From Thermosediminibacter litoriperuensis (lineage in GTDB: Bacteria > Bacillota > Thermosediminibacteria > Thermosediminibacterales > Thermosediminibacteraceae), in assembly GCF_008124715.1 (NCBI RefSeq), contig NZ_VNHO01000019.1, positions 1-39,061 on the forward strand: a stretch of DNA of 39,061 nucleotides, in the 5' to 3' direction. The notes beneath the pieces are model-generated. The model made no database searches and was not told where the DNA came from. It saw only the letters and a list, made by a program, of their open reading frames with translations. A program made the position numbers and the translations under genes. Of this stretch, positions 6,355-14,861 are shown piece by piece. Position 1 is the stretch's first letter, and each line of letters begins with the position of its first letter.

Positions 6355-7299
6355 TTACAATTTCTGGCCGCAATTAGGGCAGAACCGGTTACCAAGTAAA
6401 ACCTGTTGGCCGCAAGAGGAACAGCACGGAGTCTGCCCAGCGACAGCAATTTCCCTTATGTACTCCACTGCTTCCTGAACACTTCTTTCTGATTCCCGTG
6501 CAGCCTCTTCCAGGAGCGTAGCAGCTGGTGTCCGCCTTAACAAAAGGCTCTGTTCCTCGTACTTTTTAAGTTGAATAATCCTTACAGTCATTCTGGGGTG
6601 AGAAGCAAAGAGTTCGTAGATAAAGCCCATGATTGGTGGTACGTACTTTTCCTGCTCGATAAAAGCCTGCGGGTCAAGCTTTGCAGCCAGGGCTTCGCTG
6701 CCTACGGTCAAGGCCAGAAGGGCTCTTCTGGCGGCTTTGCAATCCCTGGCTAGAACCATGCCTACCCGATCAGCACTTAACTCGCAGGCCCGGCTGTAAG
6801 CAGCCCCGAGGAAGGGGATTATTCTGGCGGGGAGTAGCAGGAAGTTTCTCCAGATACTTATATGCCCCAGCGCATGGTGAGCCAGCTCGTGGCCGATAAT
6901 CATCCTTAATTCAGCGTACGCATCTCTTTTCAGGCTCAAGTCAACCACTTCACCAGAAAGCAAAATGTATCTGCCGGTTAAAAACCTAATGGCCAGCGCA
7001 TTCGGCGCTCCCTGGCCGCTCAAAACGAAAACATCAGGAACTCTAAAAAGGTTTAGTTCTCTTGCCAGTTCTTTAACTATTTGGTCTATTTCTCTAAATT
7101 GCTCCTGGCTCACCCTGACGGCGTTGCCGTAGATAAACGCTTTAAAATACTGGCCAACACCCCACGACACGAGAGCCACCAGAATTAATAACGCCCAGGC
7201 AACCCAAATTAAGGCAAGCCAGACAAGTCCTCCTACAATCATACAAATGGCGAGATAAACTCGTTCTTTCTCATGCCGCAGGGCCGAAACATTAATCAT
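6355..7299 (-). CDS. M48-family membrane metalloprotease with C-terminal zinc ribbon
   Basis: This 314-aa protein has hydrophobic segments at about residues 15-55, then an M48 peptidase domain. The zinc site is HELAH at 137-141, with the third ligand Glu in CELSADRVG (E173; D177 also conserved). HtpX-type proteases of this kind degrade misfolded membrane proteins. The C-terminus adds a treble-clef/zinc-ribbon module with CSSC (293-296) and CPNC (307-310), absent from classic HtpX and probably for binding partners or substrates. The ATG at 7299 follows AGGGGG by 6 bases. It is monocistronic, between an IS relic and the polysaccharide locus. The exact substrate is unknown. Confidence 0.85.
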   Translation of the reverse strand: MINVSALRHEKERVYLAICMIVGGLVWLALIWVAWALLILVALVSWGVGQYFKAFIYGNAVRVSQEQFREIDQIVKELARELNLFRVPDVFVLSGQGAPNALAIRFLTGRYILLSGEVVDLSLKRDAYAELRMIIGHELAHHALGHISIWRNFLLLPARIIPFLGAAYSRACELSADRVGMVLARDCKAARRALLALTVGSEALAAKLDPQAFIEQEKYVPPIMGFIYELFASHPRMTVRIIQLKKYEEQSLLLRRTPAATLLEEAARESERSVQEAVEYIREIAVAGQTPCCSSCGQQVLLGNRFCPNCGQKL

Positions 7300-7350
7300 G
7301 GTTATCCCCCTTTTCTGTATGTTTTTGGGTGCTCTTTATCGTAACAATTA

Positions 7351-7588
7351 TTAATCACTGTACTTTGGACGGAGAATGCTAAGGATAAAGTGTTCTGCCC
7401 ATTTCCGTTGCTCTTCGTTTTCGTGTTTCTTGCCTACTTGTGCTGCAAAGCCAGCAGGTACTAGTTTGTTATGTCAAATTTTATGCGTTCTTTTATAGGT
7501 ATCGTTTCTTTGGGATCAATATTATATCGTTTGTTTATATCAATAACTGCTGGCTTACGCCATATTCTCTTACCGCTGTTAATTAGTT
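7351..7588 (-). pseudogene. Remnant of a small unrecognised gene
   Basis: Just beyond the epsC stop, an open minus-strand frame reads GKRIWRKPAVIDINKRYNID and later PIKERIKFDIT, then hits TAG. Shifting by one base lets it continue KLVPAGFAAQVGKKHENEEQ and end ILRPKYSD at TAA (7351-7353). The continuity across one frameshift suggests a recently broken small gene of about 80 codons. No start codon with a ribosome site is evident. I cannot name the family. Confidence 0.35.
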
Positions 7589-9454
7589 TTATAACAATGT
7601 TACTTTCTTATTTTCATTCATAAAAAACTTCTCTTCAAATCCTGAAATTAGTTTCTTCATCTCCGGCTCTGAAGACAAAAATATATTTTTCAGACTCTCG
7701 AGCTCCTTTTTAAACTCTAAAAAGCTGCTGCTGGTTTTTGCAAGGTAAATCTTTTCAAATTCAGTTCTTGTTATGTCTTCCTTATCGTAGAACAGCTCTT
7801 CGTGCAGTTTCTCACCGGACCTCAGGCCTATAAATTCTATTTTTATGTCCTTGCCGGGTTCAAAGCCGCTAAGTTTTATCATCTCTGTCGCCAGGTCGAG
7901 GATTTTCACAGGTTCGCCCATGTCGAGCACGAAGATCTCTCCGCCTTCGGCCATGGCTCCCGCCTGAATTACAAGCTGTACGGCTTCTGGTATCGTCATG
8001 AAGTAGCGGGTCACTTCCGGGTGTGTAACCGTAACGGGCCCGCCCGCCTCTATCTGCTTCTTGAAAAGCGGGATCACGCTTCCCGCACTTCCGAGGACGT
8101 TTCCGAATCTTACAGCTGCAAAACGGGTATCGCCGCTTTTTGCCATCATCTGGATAATTATTTCAGCCACCCGTTTGGAGGCCCCCATTACGTTCTGGGG
8201 ATTTACGGCTTTGTCGGTGGATATCAATATAAACCTTTCAACTTTGTATTTTTGAGCGGCCTCGGCCACATTCAGCGTGCCGAATACGTTGTTTTTTATG
8301 GCCTCCACCGGATTCTGCTCCATCAAAGGCACGTGTTTATGAGCTGCCGCATGGAACACCACATTGGGTCTGTATTTTTCCATGACGGCCTCAACTTTTG
8401 ACGAATCCCTGATGCTCCCTATAATCGGTATGTACATCTGTTTTGGAAAATATGTTTTTAGCTGATGTTCGAGATCAAATATGTTATTTTCGCTTATGTC
8501 AAAAAGCAGCAACAGCCGCGGCTCAAATCTAGATACCTGCCTTACAAGTTCCGAGCCTATGGAACCCCCTGCACCTGTTACCATTACCACCTTATCTTTC
8601 AGATATTTTGCCGCAGCTTCCATATTTATTCTTACCGGCTCTCTCCCGAGCAGGTCCTCTATTTTTATATCCCTTATCTTCTTCACATCGACCTTTCCGT
8701 TTAACAGCTCGTATATGCCGGGGACAATTTTTACCTTACATTTGGTGGCGGAACAAATATCGGCGATTTTTTTTACTTCCCTTCTATCAACCGACGGCAT
8801 AGCTATGATAATTTCATCAACTTTTTTCGCATCTACCACATCCGGTATCTTTTCCCTGCCACCCAGGATTCTGACGCCATATATACTCAAACCGTGTTTC
8901 GACCTGTCGTCATCGATGACTCCAACGGGGACCATTTCAAGATCCGGATTCTGCTTGAATTCCCTTATTACCAAAGAGCCGGCATGTCCCGCACCGATTA
9001 TGAGTACTCGCTTTTTACCGTTTTTATTCCTGATAGAGCCTGCAAAATCTCTCAATACCCTCAAAGCTAGTCTGAAAACTCCAATAAATCCTGTGAGTAA
9101 AAGCCAATATATAATATAAACACTGCGAGGAAATGTAATATTCATCATGAATGTATATAATAAAACAGCCATAGTACCGACAGTTGTTGCTGAAATAATG
9201 GACAAAAGTTCTCCAATACTTGCAAATCTCCAGATACGATTGTATAAATTAAAAATCATAAATGTAATTATATTTATAACCGTCAAAGCAGGTCTAGACT
9301 GGAGAAATCTTATAGTATAGAGTGCAGGTATTTCCCCATCAAATCTTATATAAAAAGAAAACAAACAAGCTATATTTATTATAAGTATATCAATTAAGAA
9401 CAGTAAAAACTTGTGTGTTAAATGTTGCCTCTTAAAAGCTGTTAACGACAACAT
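7589..9454 (-). CDS. epsC: Membrane-bound UDP-GlcNAc 4,6-dehydratase, EpsC/PglF/CapD family
   Basis: The product is about 621 aa. Four membrane segments fill the first ~130 residues, then a CoA-binding-like Rossmann domain (GAGHAG, 154-159), then the dehydratase domain with GAGGSIG (294-300), the catalytic STDKAV (412-417) and the MGASK version of the short-chain dehydrogenase YxxxK (423-427). Such enzymes turn UDP-GlcNAc into the 4-keto-6-deoxy sugar at the inner face of the membrane. With the neighbouring aminotransferase and acetyltransferase this fits synthesis of UDP-2,4-diacetamido-2,4,6-trideoxyglucose (bacillosamine type). I chose the ATG at 9454, which has GGGGG four bases upstream; an in-frame ATG at 9505 is possible. 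The membrane-domain part is much more AT-rich than the rest. Confidence 0.9.
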   Translation of the reverse strand: MLSLTAFKRQHLTHKFLLFLIDILIINIACLFSFYIRFDGEIPALYTIRFLQSRPALTVINIITFMIFNLYNRIWRFASIGELLSIISATTVGTMAVLLYTFMMNITFPRSVYIIYWLLLTGFIGVFRLALRVLRDFAGSIRNKNGKKRVLIIGAGHAGSLVIREFKQNPDLEMVPVGVIDDDRSKHGLSIYGVRILGGREKIPDVVDAKKVDEIIIAMPSVDRREVKKIADICSATKCKVKIVPGIYELLNGKVDVKKIRDIKIEDLLGREPVRINMEAAAKYLKDKVVMVTGAGGSIGSELVRQVSRFEPRLLLLFDISENNIFDLEHQLKTYFPKQMYIPIIGSIRDSSKVEAVMEKYRPNVVFHAAAHKHVPLMEQNPVEAIKNNVFGTLNVAEAAQKYKVERFILISTDKAVNPQNVMGASKRVAEIIIQMMAKSGDTRFAAVRFGNVLGSAGSVIPLFKKQIEAGGPVTVTHPEVTRYFMTIPEAVQLVIQAGAMAEGGEIFVLDMGEPVKILDLATEMIKLSGFEPGKDIKIEFIGLRSGEKLHEELFYDKEDITRTEFEKIYLAKTSSSFLEFKKELESLKNIFLSSEPEMKKLISGFEEKFFMNENKKVTLL

Positions 9455-9537
9455 TACGCCCCCATCTCTTCCTTGTAATATCAAATATGTAATTATTTTC
9501 TCCATAAAGAAATAGTTTCCTGCATAAAATAAAAGTG

Positions 9538-10206
9538 TTAAACATTAAAATAATCCGATTTTTTATTAATACTTGCATGTTGACCTTTAACAAGACTTTT
9601 ATTTAAACAATCAATAATAGGTGCAATTATCGTTTTTATAATTATTATAAAGTCTGACCAAAGATTGGCTTTTTGAAGATAATCCAAGTTCATCATTATT
9701 TTCATTGGCATAATCTCTTTTATATAAAATTGTTCCGGGTCTTTTTCTAAACTTAATAGCTCATTTTCATTTCTGAAAGTAAGAGAAGCAGGATCCGTTA
9801 TACCCGGCACAAAATTCAACACTTTTTTCTGATCTTCATTATACAGTTTTACATACCTTTCTACCTCCGGCCTTGGACCTACCAAACTCATATCACCTAT
9901 TAACACATTTATCAACTGAGGTAACTCGTCGATTTTGTACTTTCTCAGTAATCTTCCAATTTTCGTTATTCTCGGATCATTAGATACTGTTATCTGCTCA
10001 CCTTTTTTTTCTGCATCAAAAACCATAGTTCTAAATTTCCATATTTTAAATTTTTTACCGTTAAATCCTATCCGTTCTTGTCTAAAAAATACAGGACCTC
10101 CATCCTCTATTTTTATTAAGAAAGCTACAATGATAAACAAAGGTACTAATAGTATTAACCCTATGAAAGACCAAAAGATATCAAATAGTCTTTTGCTCCA
10201 CCTCAT
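9538..10206 (-). CDS. PglC-type phosphoglycosyl transferase (initiating sugar transferase)
   Basis: This 222-aa enzyme has one N-terminal re-entrant membrane helix (about residues 11-32) after KRLFDIF. The cytosolic core shows the family landmarks: RQERIGFNGKKFKIWKFRTM, DELPQLINVLIGDMSLVGPR and PE with the catalytic Asp-Glu context. Monotopic enzymes of this family transfer a phospho-sugar from a UDP-sugar to undecaprenyl phosphate and so start the repeat unit. Next to a PglF-like dehydratase and a DegT aminotransferase, the likely substrate is a UDP-diamino-trideoxyhexose; UDP-Gal or UDP-GlcNAc cannot be excluded. The start overlaps the aminotransferase stop by ATGA with no good ribosome site, which points to translational coupling. 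Confidence 0.9.
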   Translation of the reverse strand: MRWSKRLFDIFWSFIGLILLVPLFIIVAFLIKIEDGGPVFFRQERIGFNGKKFKIWKFRTMVFDAEKKGEQITVSNDPRITKIGRLLRKYKIDELPQLINVLIGDMSLVGPRPEVERYVKLYNEDQKKVLNFVPGITDPASLTFRNENELLSLEKDPEQFYIKEIMPMKIMMNLDYLQKANLWSDFIIIIKTIIAPIIDCLNKSLVKGQHASINKKSDYFNV

Positions 10207-11360
10207 TTTTTATACAGGCGGATAACATCTAACACGGCCTCAATAACATCCGCCACATCCTGATCCGAGAGGCCAGGATTTAAGGGTAAAGAGATCATCC
10301 TCAAATAATTATTATAAGCTACGGGAAAGTCATTTTCTTTAAAACCATACTTGTTCTTATAATACGGATGTATATGTATTGGTATGAAATGAACAGAGGT
10401 ACCTATATTGCGATTTTTCAGCTCTTCAATAAAACGATTACGGTCAATTTTTAGCATTTCTAACCTCAAGCGAAAAACATAAAGATGCCATGCATGTTCA
10501 ACTTCTTTTTTTGCAGAAGGTATTTCAAGGCAATCAATATCTTTAAAAGCAGAATTATACTTTTCAACAATTTCGTATCTGCGCTTTTGAAAAACTGCCA
10601 GTTTGTTTAATTGGTGCAAACCAAGAGAGGCCTGAATATCAGTCATATTATACTTAAATCCTGGTAAAACTACTTCATAATACCAGCTACCTTCTTTCGA
10701 GTACCTTTTCCAAGCATCTCGACTCATCCCATGTAGACTTATTATTCTTGCTTTTTCAATTAAATCATCAGGCCCTGTTAACATCCCTCCTTCAGCAGTT
10801 GTTAGATTTTTTGTAGCATAAAAACTGAATGCGGTTAAATTATCTCCCGAACCTATGTACCGGCCTTTATATTTTGCCGGCAATGCATGAGCTGCATCTT
10901 CTATAACATGAAGATTATATTTATTAGCTATTTCATTTATCTTGTCCATTTCGGCAGGATGACCCGAATAATGCACCGCCATAATGGCCTTAGTCTTTGG
11001 AGTAATGGCTTTTTCTATTTTTTCAGGATCGATATTCAGAGTTTCTTCTTCAACATCAACTAATACAGGTTTAGCGCCAACATGCTCAATTACATTTACC
11101 GTTGCTGTGAAAGTCAAGGGAGTAGTTATTACTTCATCACCGCTGCCAATTCCCTGAGTCACTAGTGCCACATGAAGAGCAGCAGTACATGAATTTAATG
11201 CTAGTGCTTCTTTAGCACCAATATAAGTCTTAAATTCTTCCTCAAATTTTCTAGTCTTTGGTCCAGTAGTTATCCAGCTAGATTTTAAAGTATCAACTAC
11301 TTCATCAATTTCTTCTTCTCCTATAACAGGAGGTGAAAAAGGAAGAAAGGTATTACGCAA
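10203..11360 (-). CDS. DegT/DnrJ/EryC1 sugar aminotransferase
   Basis: At about 385 aa it is a full-length PLP aminotransferase of the sugar-modifying type. Visible features are the N-terminal LKSSWITTGP, the cofactor pocket IEDAAHALPAKYKG and the Schiff-base lysine in FSFYATKNLTTAEGG. Such enzymes aminate 4-keto-6-deoxy sugar nucleotides with glutamate as donor (PglE, PseC, ArnB). The product of the EpsC-like dehydratase two genes downstream is the obvious substrate. Of two in-frame TTG starts, 11360 has AAGGGGG at a good distance (7-8 bases) and 11366 is too close to it. The 3' end overlaps the initiating transferase by 4 bp. Confidence 0.9.
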   Translation of the reverse strand: MRNTFLPFSPPVIGEEEIDEVVDTLKSSWITTGPKTRKFEEEFKTYIGAKEALALNSCTAALHVALVTQGIGSGDEVITTPLTFTATVNVIEHVGAKPVLVDVEEETLNIDPEKIEKAITPKTKAIMAVHYSGHPAEMDKINEIANKYNLHVIEDAAHALPAKYKGRYIGSGDNLTAFSFYATKNLTTAEGGMLTGPDDLIEKARIISLHGMSRDAWKRYSKEGSWYYEVVLPGFKYNMTDIQASLGLHQLNKLAVFQKRRYEIVEKYNSAFKDIDCLEIPSAKKEVEHAWHLYVFRLRLEMLKIDRNRFIEELKNRNIGTSVHFIPIHIHPYYKNKYGFKENDFPVAYNNYLRMISLPLNPGLSDQDVADVIEAVLDVIRLYKK

Positions 11361-11411
11361 AGACAAGACCCCCTTATTCCACGAAATTAATAATTTATGA
11401 AATATTTATAC

Positions 11412-12017
11412 TTAATTTAAAAAATATACATACTCATTCATTAAACGCTTATTTGCAACAGTAAATTTATGTGCTAACTTAAACCCGATTTTCTGATAAA
11501 AAGCATTTACTTTATCATTATTAAGCGCATCGGTGTTAAGATAAACTCTTCTAGCACCCATTTTACGTGCTTTATTTAAAAAAGAGAAAACCAATTCCTT
11601 TCCCAAACCCTGTCCAGATATTTTGGGATCTACAGCTATTGAAGCTAATTCCGCTATATCAAAATCACATTCGCTGTTTGCCAAGTTCACAGCTCTATTT
11701 AAACTACTATATACACGTAGCCAAAGTGAAGGATGAAAAACTAAATGAAACAATGCTGCCAATGCTAATTTCCATTTTCTTTTCCGGAGTAGGTTATAAA
11801 ACTGGCTGGGTTCAAGAAAACCGGCTACAAACCCTCTAACTTTGTTTTGTTCATCAATAATTACATAAAAGATTCTTTTAGAGTATTCAAATACTAGTTG
11901 ATAGTAAGACATTAAAAATTTTGGTCCCAAAAGAGTCATTAAAAACCCTTTAAACGCATCCTGATGTACCTTTACTATTTCATAAATATCCTTTGACATT
12001 GCTTCACGGATTTTCAT
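11412..12017 (-). CDS. GNAT-family N-acetyltransferase, probably acting on an amino sugar
   Basis: This 201-aa protein has a GNAT fold: SIAVDPKISGQGLGKELV (acetyl-CoA P-loop, Q/RxxGxG/A), followed by a helix and VYLNTDALNNDKVNAFYQKI with the late GF. The start ATG has GGAG seven bases upstream, and 45 bp separate it from the aminotransferase gene. Its place directly upstream of the aminotransferase suggests that it acetylates the new 4-amino group, the job done by PglD, WeeI or PseH in other pathways. GNAT enzymes are diverse, so the substrate is inferred only from context. Confidence 0.75.
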   Translation of the reverse strand: MKIREAMSKDIYEIVKVHQDAFKGFLMTLLGPKFLMSYYQLVFEYSKRIFYVIIDEQNKVRGFVAGFLEPSQFYNLLRKRKWKLALAALFHLVFHPSLWLRVYSSLNRAVNLANSECDFDIAELASIAVDPKISGQGLGKELVFSFLNKARKMGARRVYLNTDALNNDKVNAFYQKIGFKLAHKFTVANKRLMNEYVYFLN

Positions 12018-12078
12018 AATATCTCTCCACCGTAATATCTTTTCATAATTTGAAATAAACCAATATGCTAAATATTAA

Positions 12079-12580
12079 TTATCTGTTTTTATGACACAAC
12101 TCAATGTACAGTTCCATATATTCTCTAAGCATCCTATCTTCGGTGTAACATTCACGATAAGTAAGTTGGGCCTAAAAGTCTGCCTCACCGAAATCCACCT
12201 GCGCTTCACCCGGGATATGTTCCAGCGGCAGACGGCATGAGTTGTCCTGGTACAATTCTTTTTTACGTAGCCTGCTACGGTGCGGTAAGAACAGTTAAAC
12301 TTATCTTGGTATTTTTCACAGAGCCTGTCATAAATCCTTTTGGCGGTATGCCTCTGCTTTTTGCGACAAGCCATTGGTCTATATCCGCCTTGAAAGGGTC
12401 GAGTTTTGGGAAGGTATGTTTAACTTCTTCAACTTTAACCCTGGTGTTCCAGTCCTCTTGATAGATATACTTGCGTATAGTTTTTCGGTCTTTTTGGAAC
12501 TCCCGGGCTATCTCGCTGATATTTTGCCCTTTCATAAAGAACGCTTTTCTGATATTATCAATATGGGTCATTGTGAGCAT
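12079..12580 (-). pseudogene. Broken IS21 transposase istA
   Basis: An intact-looking start (ATG 12580, GGGAGG eight bases upstream) opens with an IstA helix-turn-helix (ISEIAREFQKDRKTIRKYIY). After about 70 codons the frame must shift to continue RHTAKRIYDRLCEKYQDKF, and shift again to reach GEAQVDFGEADF, which holds the first catalytic Asp of the DDE domain. A stop follows at once, and the sequence runs out near 12079. The second half of IstA and all of istB are missing. It differs from the istA at the left window edge. It separates the diamino-sugar block from the rest of the locus. Confidence 0.85.
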
Positions 12581-12621
12581 CCTTCATTCCTCCCTTGCAG
12601 TTAAGTTGTCCCTAACAAGGG

Positions 12622-12732
12622 TAAATGTTTTTAAGGGTGCCTGCGATGACCTTTGCAAATTTGGGGATTTTTGAGTTGCAAAATTGGAGATTTTATTTTG
12701 CAACTCTGTCCATTTTAATTATGCAATAAACA
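12622..12732 (+). repeat. Diverged ~112-bp direct repeat, copy A
   Basis: This non-coding block starts near AAATGTTTTTAAGGGTGCCT and ends near TATGCAATAAAC. It matches copy B at 13303-13414 in the same orientation with scattered substitutions and small gaps. It lies immediately upstream of the broken istA start and probably is IS end sequence, since IS21 elements carry long repeated ends. Confidence 0.7.
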
Positions 12733-13302
12733 AAAAAATATGGTCGTATTCCTCAGCGTTGAAGCGGAATGCAGTTAATTCGGGAAGTCCTTCAGGAAGT
12801 TTTGTCAGCTCTAACTCCGGGATTATACCCGTTACCCTGTTATGATGGCTATGGGGCTGTCTAAATCCTGCACCACGTTAAAGGAGATCCCTGGCTACGG
12901 TGTTCACGGTCTATTCAAAACTGCTTTTGACACAAAGTTCAGCTAAAGCCTTGAATATTTTACCGCGCTCACCTTTATTGCAGCCGTCAAGGTATTCCCG
13001 AAGTGGAACACGGCAGTATGCTATAGTTCCCGAATATTAAGTGCTCTGGAAAACATGAAAGCTGGGGCAGGTAGGGTAGCCAGTCCATGCTTTCCTGCTT
13101 ATAATCTCCGTAAGCCACTCGTAGCGCACGGTTTCCCGGTGACTTTCATCTTGGGTATGACTTCATGTGCTGTTATCTTTACCAGGACACGGTTGTTGGC
13201 GTATTTAGGGACAGTAGAGTACAGGAAAATAGAACACACCTCAGAACCATAGTACTGTTTAAACCCCCGGAAGGTGTCGGTTAGTTAGTGCTAATTACAA
13301 TG
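12733..13302. other. 570 bp between direct repeats, no recognisable gene
   Basis: The stretch is GC-richer than its surroundings and has only short frames with stops on both strands. It looks like an old, heavily decayed coding sequence, perhaps a second transposase, but I could not match any frame to a family. Flanking by two direct repeats suggests that it entered or was rearranged together with IS ends. Confidence 0.45.
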
Positions 13303-13414
13303 ATAAAGGTTTTTTTAGGGTTGCCTACAATAACCTTTGTAAATTTGGGGATGTTTGAGTTCAAAATTAGAAAATTTTTTTTGCCACTCTGTCCATTTTA
13401 TTATGTAATAAACA
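13303..13414 (+). repeat. Diverged ~112-bp direct repeat, copy B
   Basis: Partner of copy A. Shared landmarks in order are AGGGT(T/G)GCCT, ACCTTTG(T/C)AAATTTGGGGAT, TTTGAGTT, the CAACTCT/CCACTCT-like junction followed by GTCCATTTTA, and ATG(C/T)AATAAAC. It ends 73 bp from the ugd stop codon. Confidence 0.7.
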
Positions 13415-13486
13415 ATTTTAATGATGGTATGCGTGGTCTAGCATATATAAAATGGTACAATCGAAGCATACAATAATATCTTAAAA

Positions 13487-14809
13487 TCATGTTCCAACAC
13501 CGATATATTTTAAACCGAATCTTTCGACCTCGTCCTTACTGTAAATATTTCTTAAATCAAAAAATAAATTTCCTTTTAAAAGGTTTTTCACCTCATATAA
13601 ATCCATATTTCTAAATTCATACCATTCGGTTACAATTACTAATGCATCCGAATCTTTTATTGCCTCGAGGGCATTGTTGCAAAAAGTCAAACCATTACCA
13701 ATCATATGAGAAAAAAATCTTTTTGCATTGTCAAGAGCCTTAGGATCATATGCTTTAACATTTGCACCTAGTTTTAGAAGATTTTCTATGATTGTAATAG
13801 CAGGAGATTCTCTAATATCATCAGTTTCAGGCTTAAATGATATTCCTAAAATAGCTATTTTTTTACTTCTCAATGTTGTAAATTCTTTTTTAATTTTTTC
13901 GACCATCAATAACTTCTGCCGTTCATTGGCTTTTATTGTAGCAGAAACAATAGAAAGCTCACATCCATATTTTTCACCTATTTTTTTCAAAGCCATAGTA
14001 TCTTTTGGGAAACAACTTCCACCATACCCCGGCCCTGCATGTAAAAACTTAGAACCTATCCTGCTATCTTTACCCATCGCATAAGCTACCTGTTTAACAT
14101 TTGCTCCAACTTTTTCACATAAATTAGCAATTTCATTTATAAATGCAATTTTTGTTGCCAAAAAAGCATTTGAAGCATATTTTATCATTTCTGCAGTCTC
14201 AATATTAGTAATCACAAATGGAGTTTCCTTTAAATAAAGAGGCTTGTAAATTTTTTTCATTATTTCTTCAGCTTTCTTACTTTCCACTCCAAGGACAATT
14301 CTATCGGGATGAGTAAAATCATATACGGCCCTTCCTTCACGCAAAAATTCAGGATTTGATACTACATCAAATTCATATTTTACGCCTCGTTTCTCCATTT
14401 CGTTCTTTATAATTTCCTTAACCTTTTGCCCAGTTCCAACTGGCACAGTACTCTTATCTACTACTACTTTGTATCCATTGATATATTTGCCTACTAGTTC
14501 GGCCACCTGAAAGACAGCTGTAAGGTCAACTTCACCGTCCAAGGTTGGCGGAGTCCCAACTGCAATAAATATCACCTCAGAATCTTTTATAGCTTGCGCT
14601 CCATCAGTAGTAAAATATATTTTATTATTTTTTACATTGCGTTCCAGTAAAATATCTGCACCCATCTCATATATAGGACAAATCCCTTTTGAAAGTTTAG
14701 TAATCTTTACTTTATCTACATCTACACAAATGACATCTAAACCAAAATCTGCAAAACATAAACCTGAAATTAATCCAACATATCCTGTACCAAAAATAGA
14801 TATCTTCAT
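13487..14809 (-). CDS. ugd: UDP-glucose 6-dehydrogenase
   Basis: The 440-aa enzyme oxidises UDP-glucose to UDP-glucuronate with two NAD+. The N-terminal Rossmann motif is GTGYVGL (residues 7-13), the VGTPP and STVPVGTG loops follow, then NPEFLREG, and the catalytic cysteine sits in GGSCFPKDTMAL. The C-terminal UDP-binding domain is complete. The product can supply GlcA to the repeat unit. GalU at 36.6-37.5 kb makes its substrate UDP-glucose. The gene is AT-rich like its neighbours. The start ATG has only AAAGGA about 11 bases upstream. No downstream UDP-sugar epimerase for galacturonate is present. Confidence 0.95.
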   Translation of the reverse strand: MKISIFGTGYVGLISGLCFADFGLDVICVDVDKVKITKLSKGICPIYEMGADILLERNVKNNKIYFTTDGAQAIKDSEVIFIAVGTPPTLDGEVDLTAVFQVAELVGKYINGYKVVVDKSTVPVGTGQKVKEIIKNEMEKRGVKYEFDVVSNPEFLREGRAVYDFTHPDRIVLGVESKKAEEIMKKIYKPLYLKETPFVITNIETAEMIKYASNAFLATKIAFINEIANLCEKVGANVKQVAYAMGKDSRIGSKFLHAGPGYGGSCFPKDTMALKKIGEKYGCELSIVSATIKANERQKLLMVEKIKKEFTTLRSKKIAILGISFKPETDDIRESPAITIIENLLKLGANVKAYDPKALDNAKRFFSHMIGNGLTFCNNALEAIKDSDALVIVTEWYEFRNMDLYEVKNLLKGNLFFDLRNIYSKDEVERFGLKYIGVGT

Positions 14810-14861
14810 AAGAAGCGCATCCTTTCAGACATTTATTAATAATTGATTATTTTATTAAAAA

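Noticed and set aside
7440-7588. Lasso-peptide-like precursor reading of the KRIWRKPAV frame
   Set aside because: The Trp-x-Lys-Pro pattern is suggestive, but no lasso cyclase or protease gene is present and the core Gly/Cys residue is missing.
7802-9119. Long plus-strand frames over epsC
   Set aside because: They are antisense shadows of epsC with no start signals.
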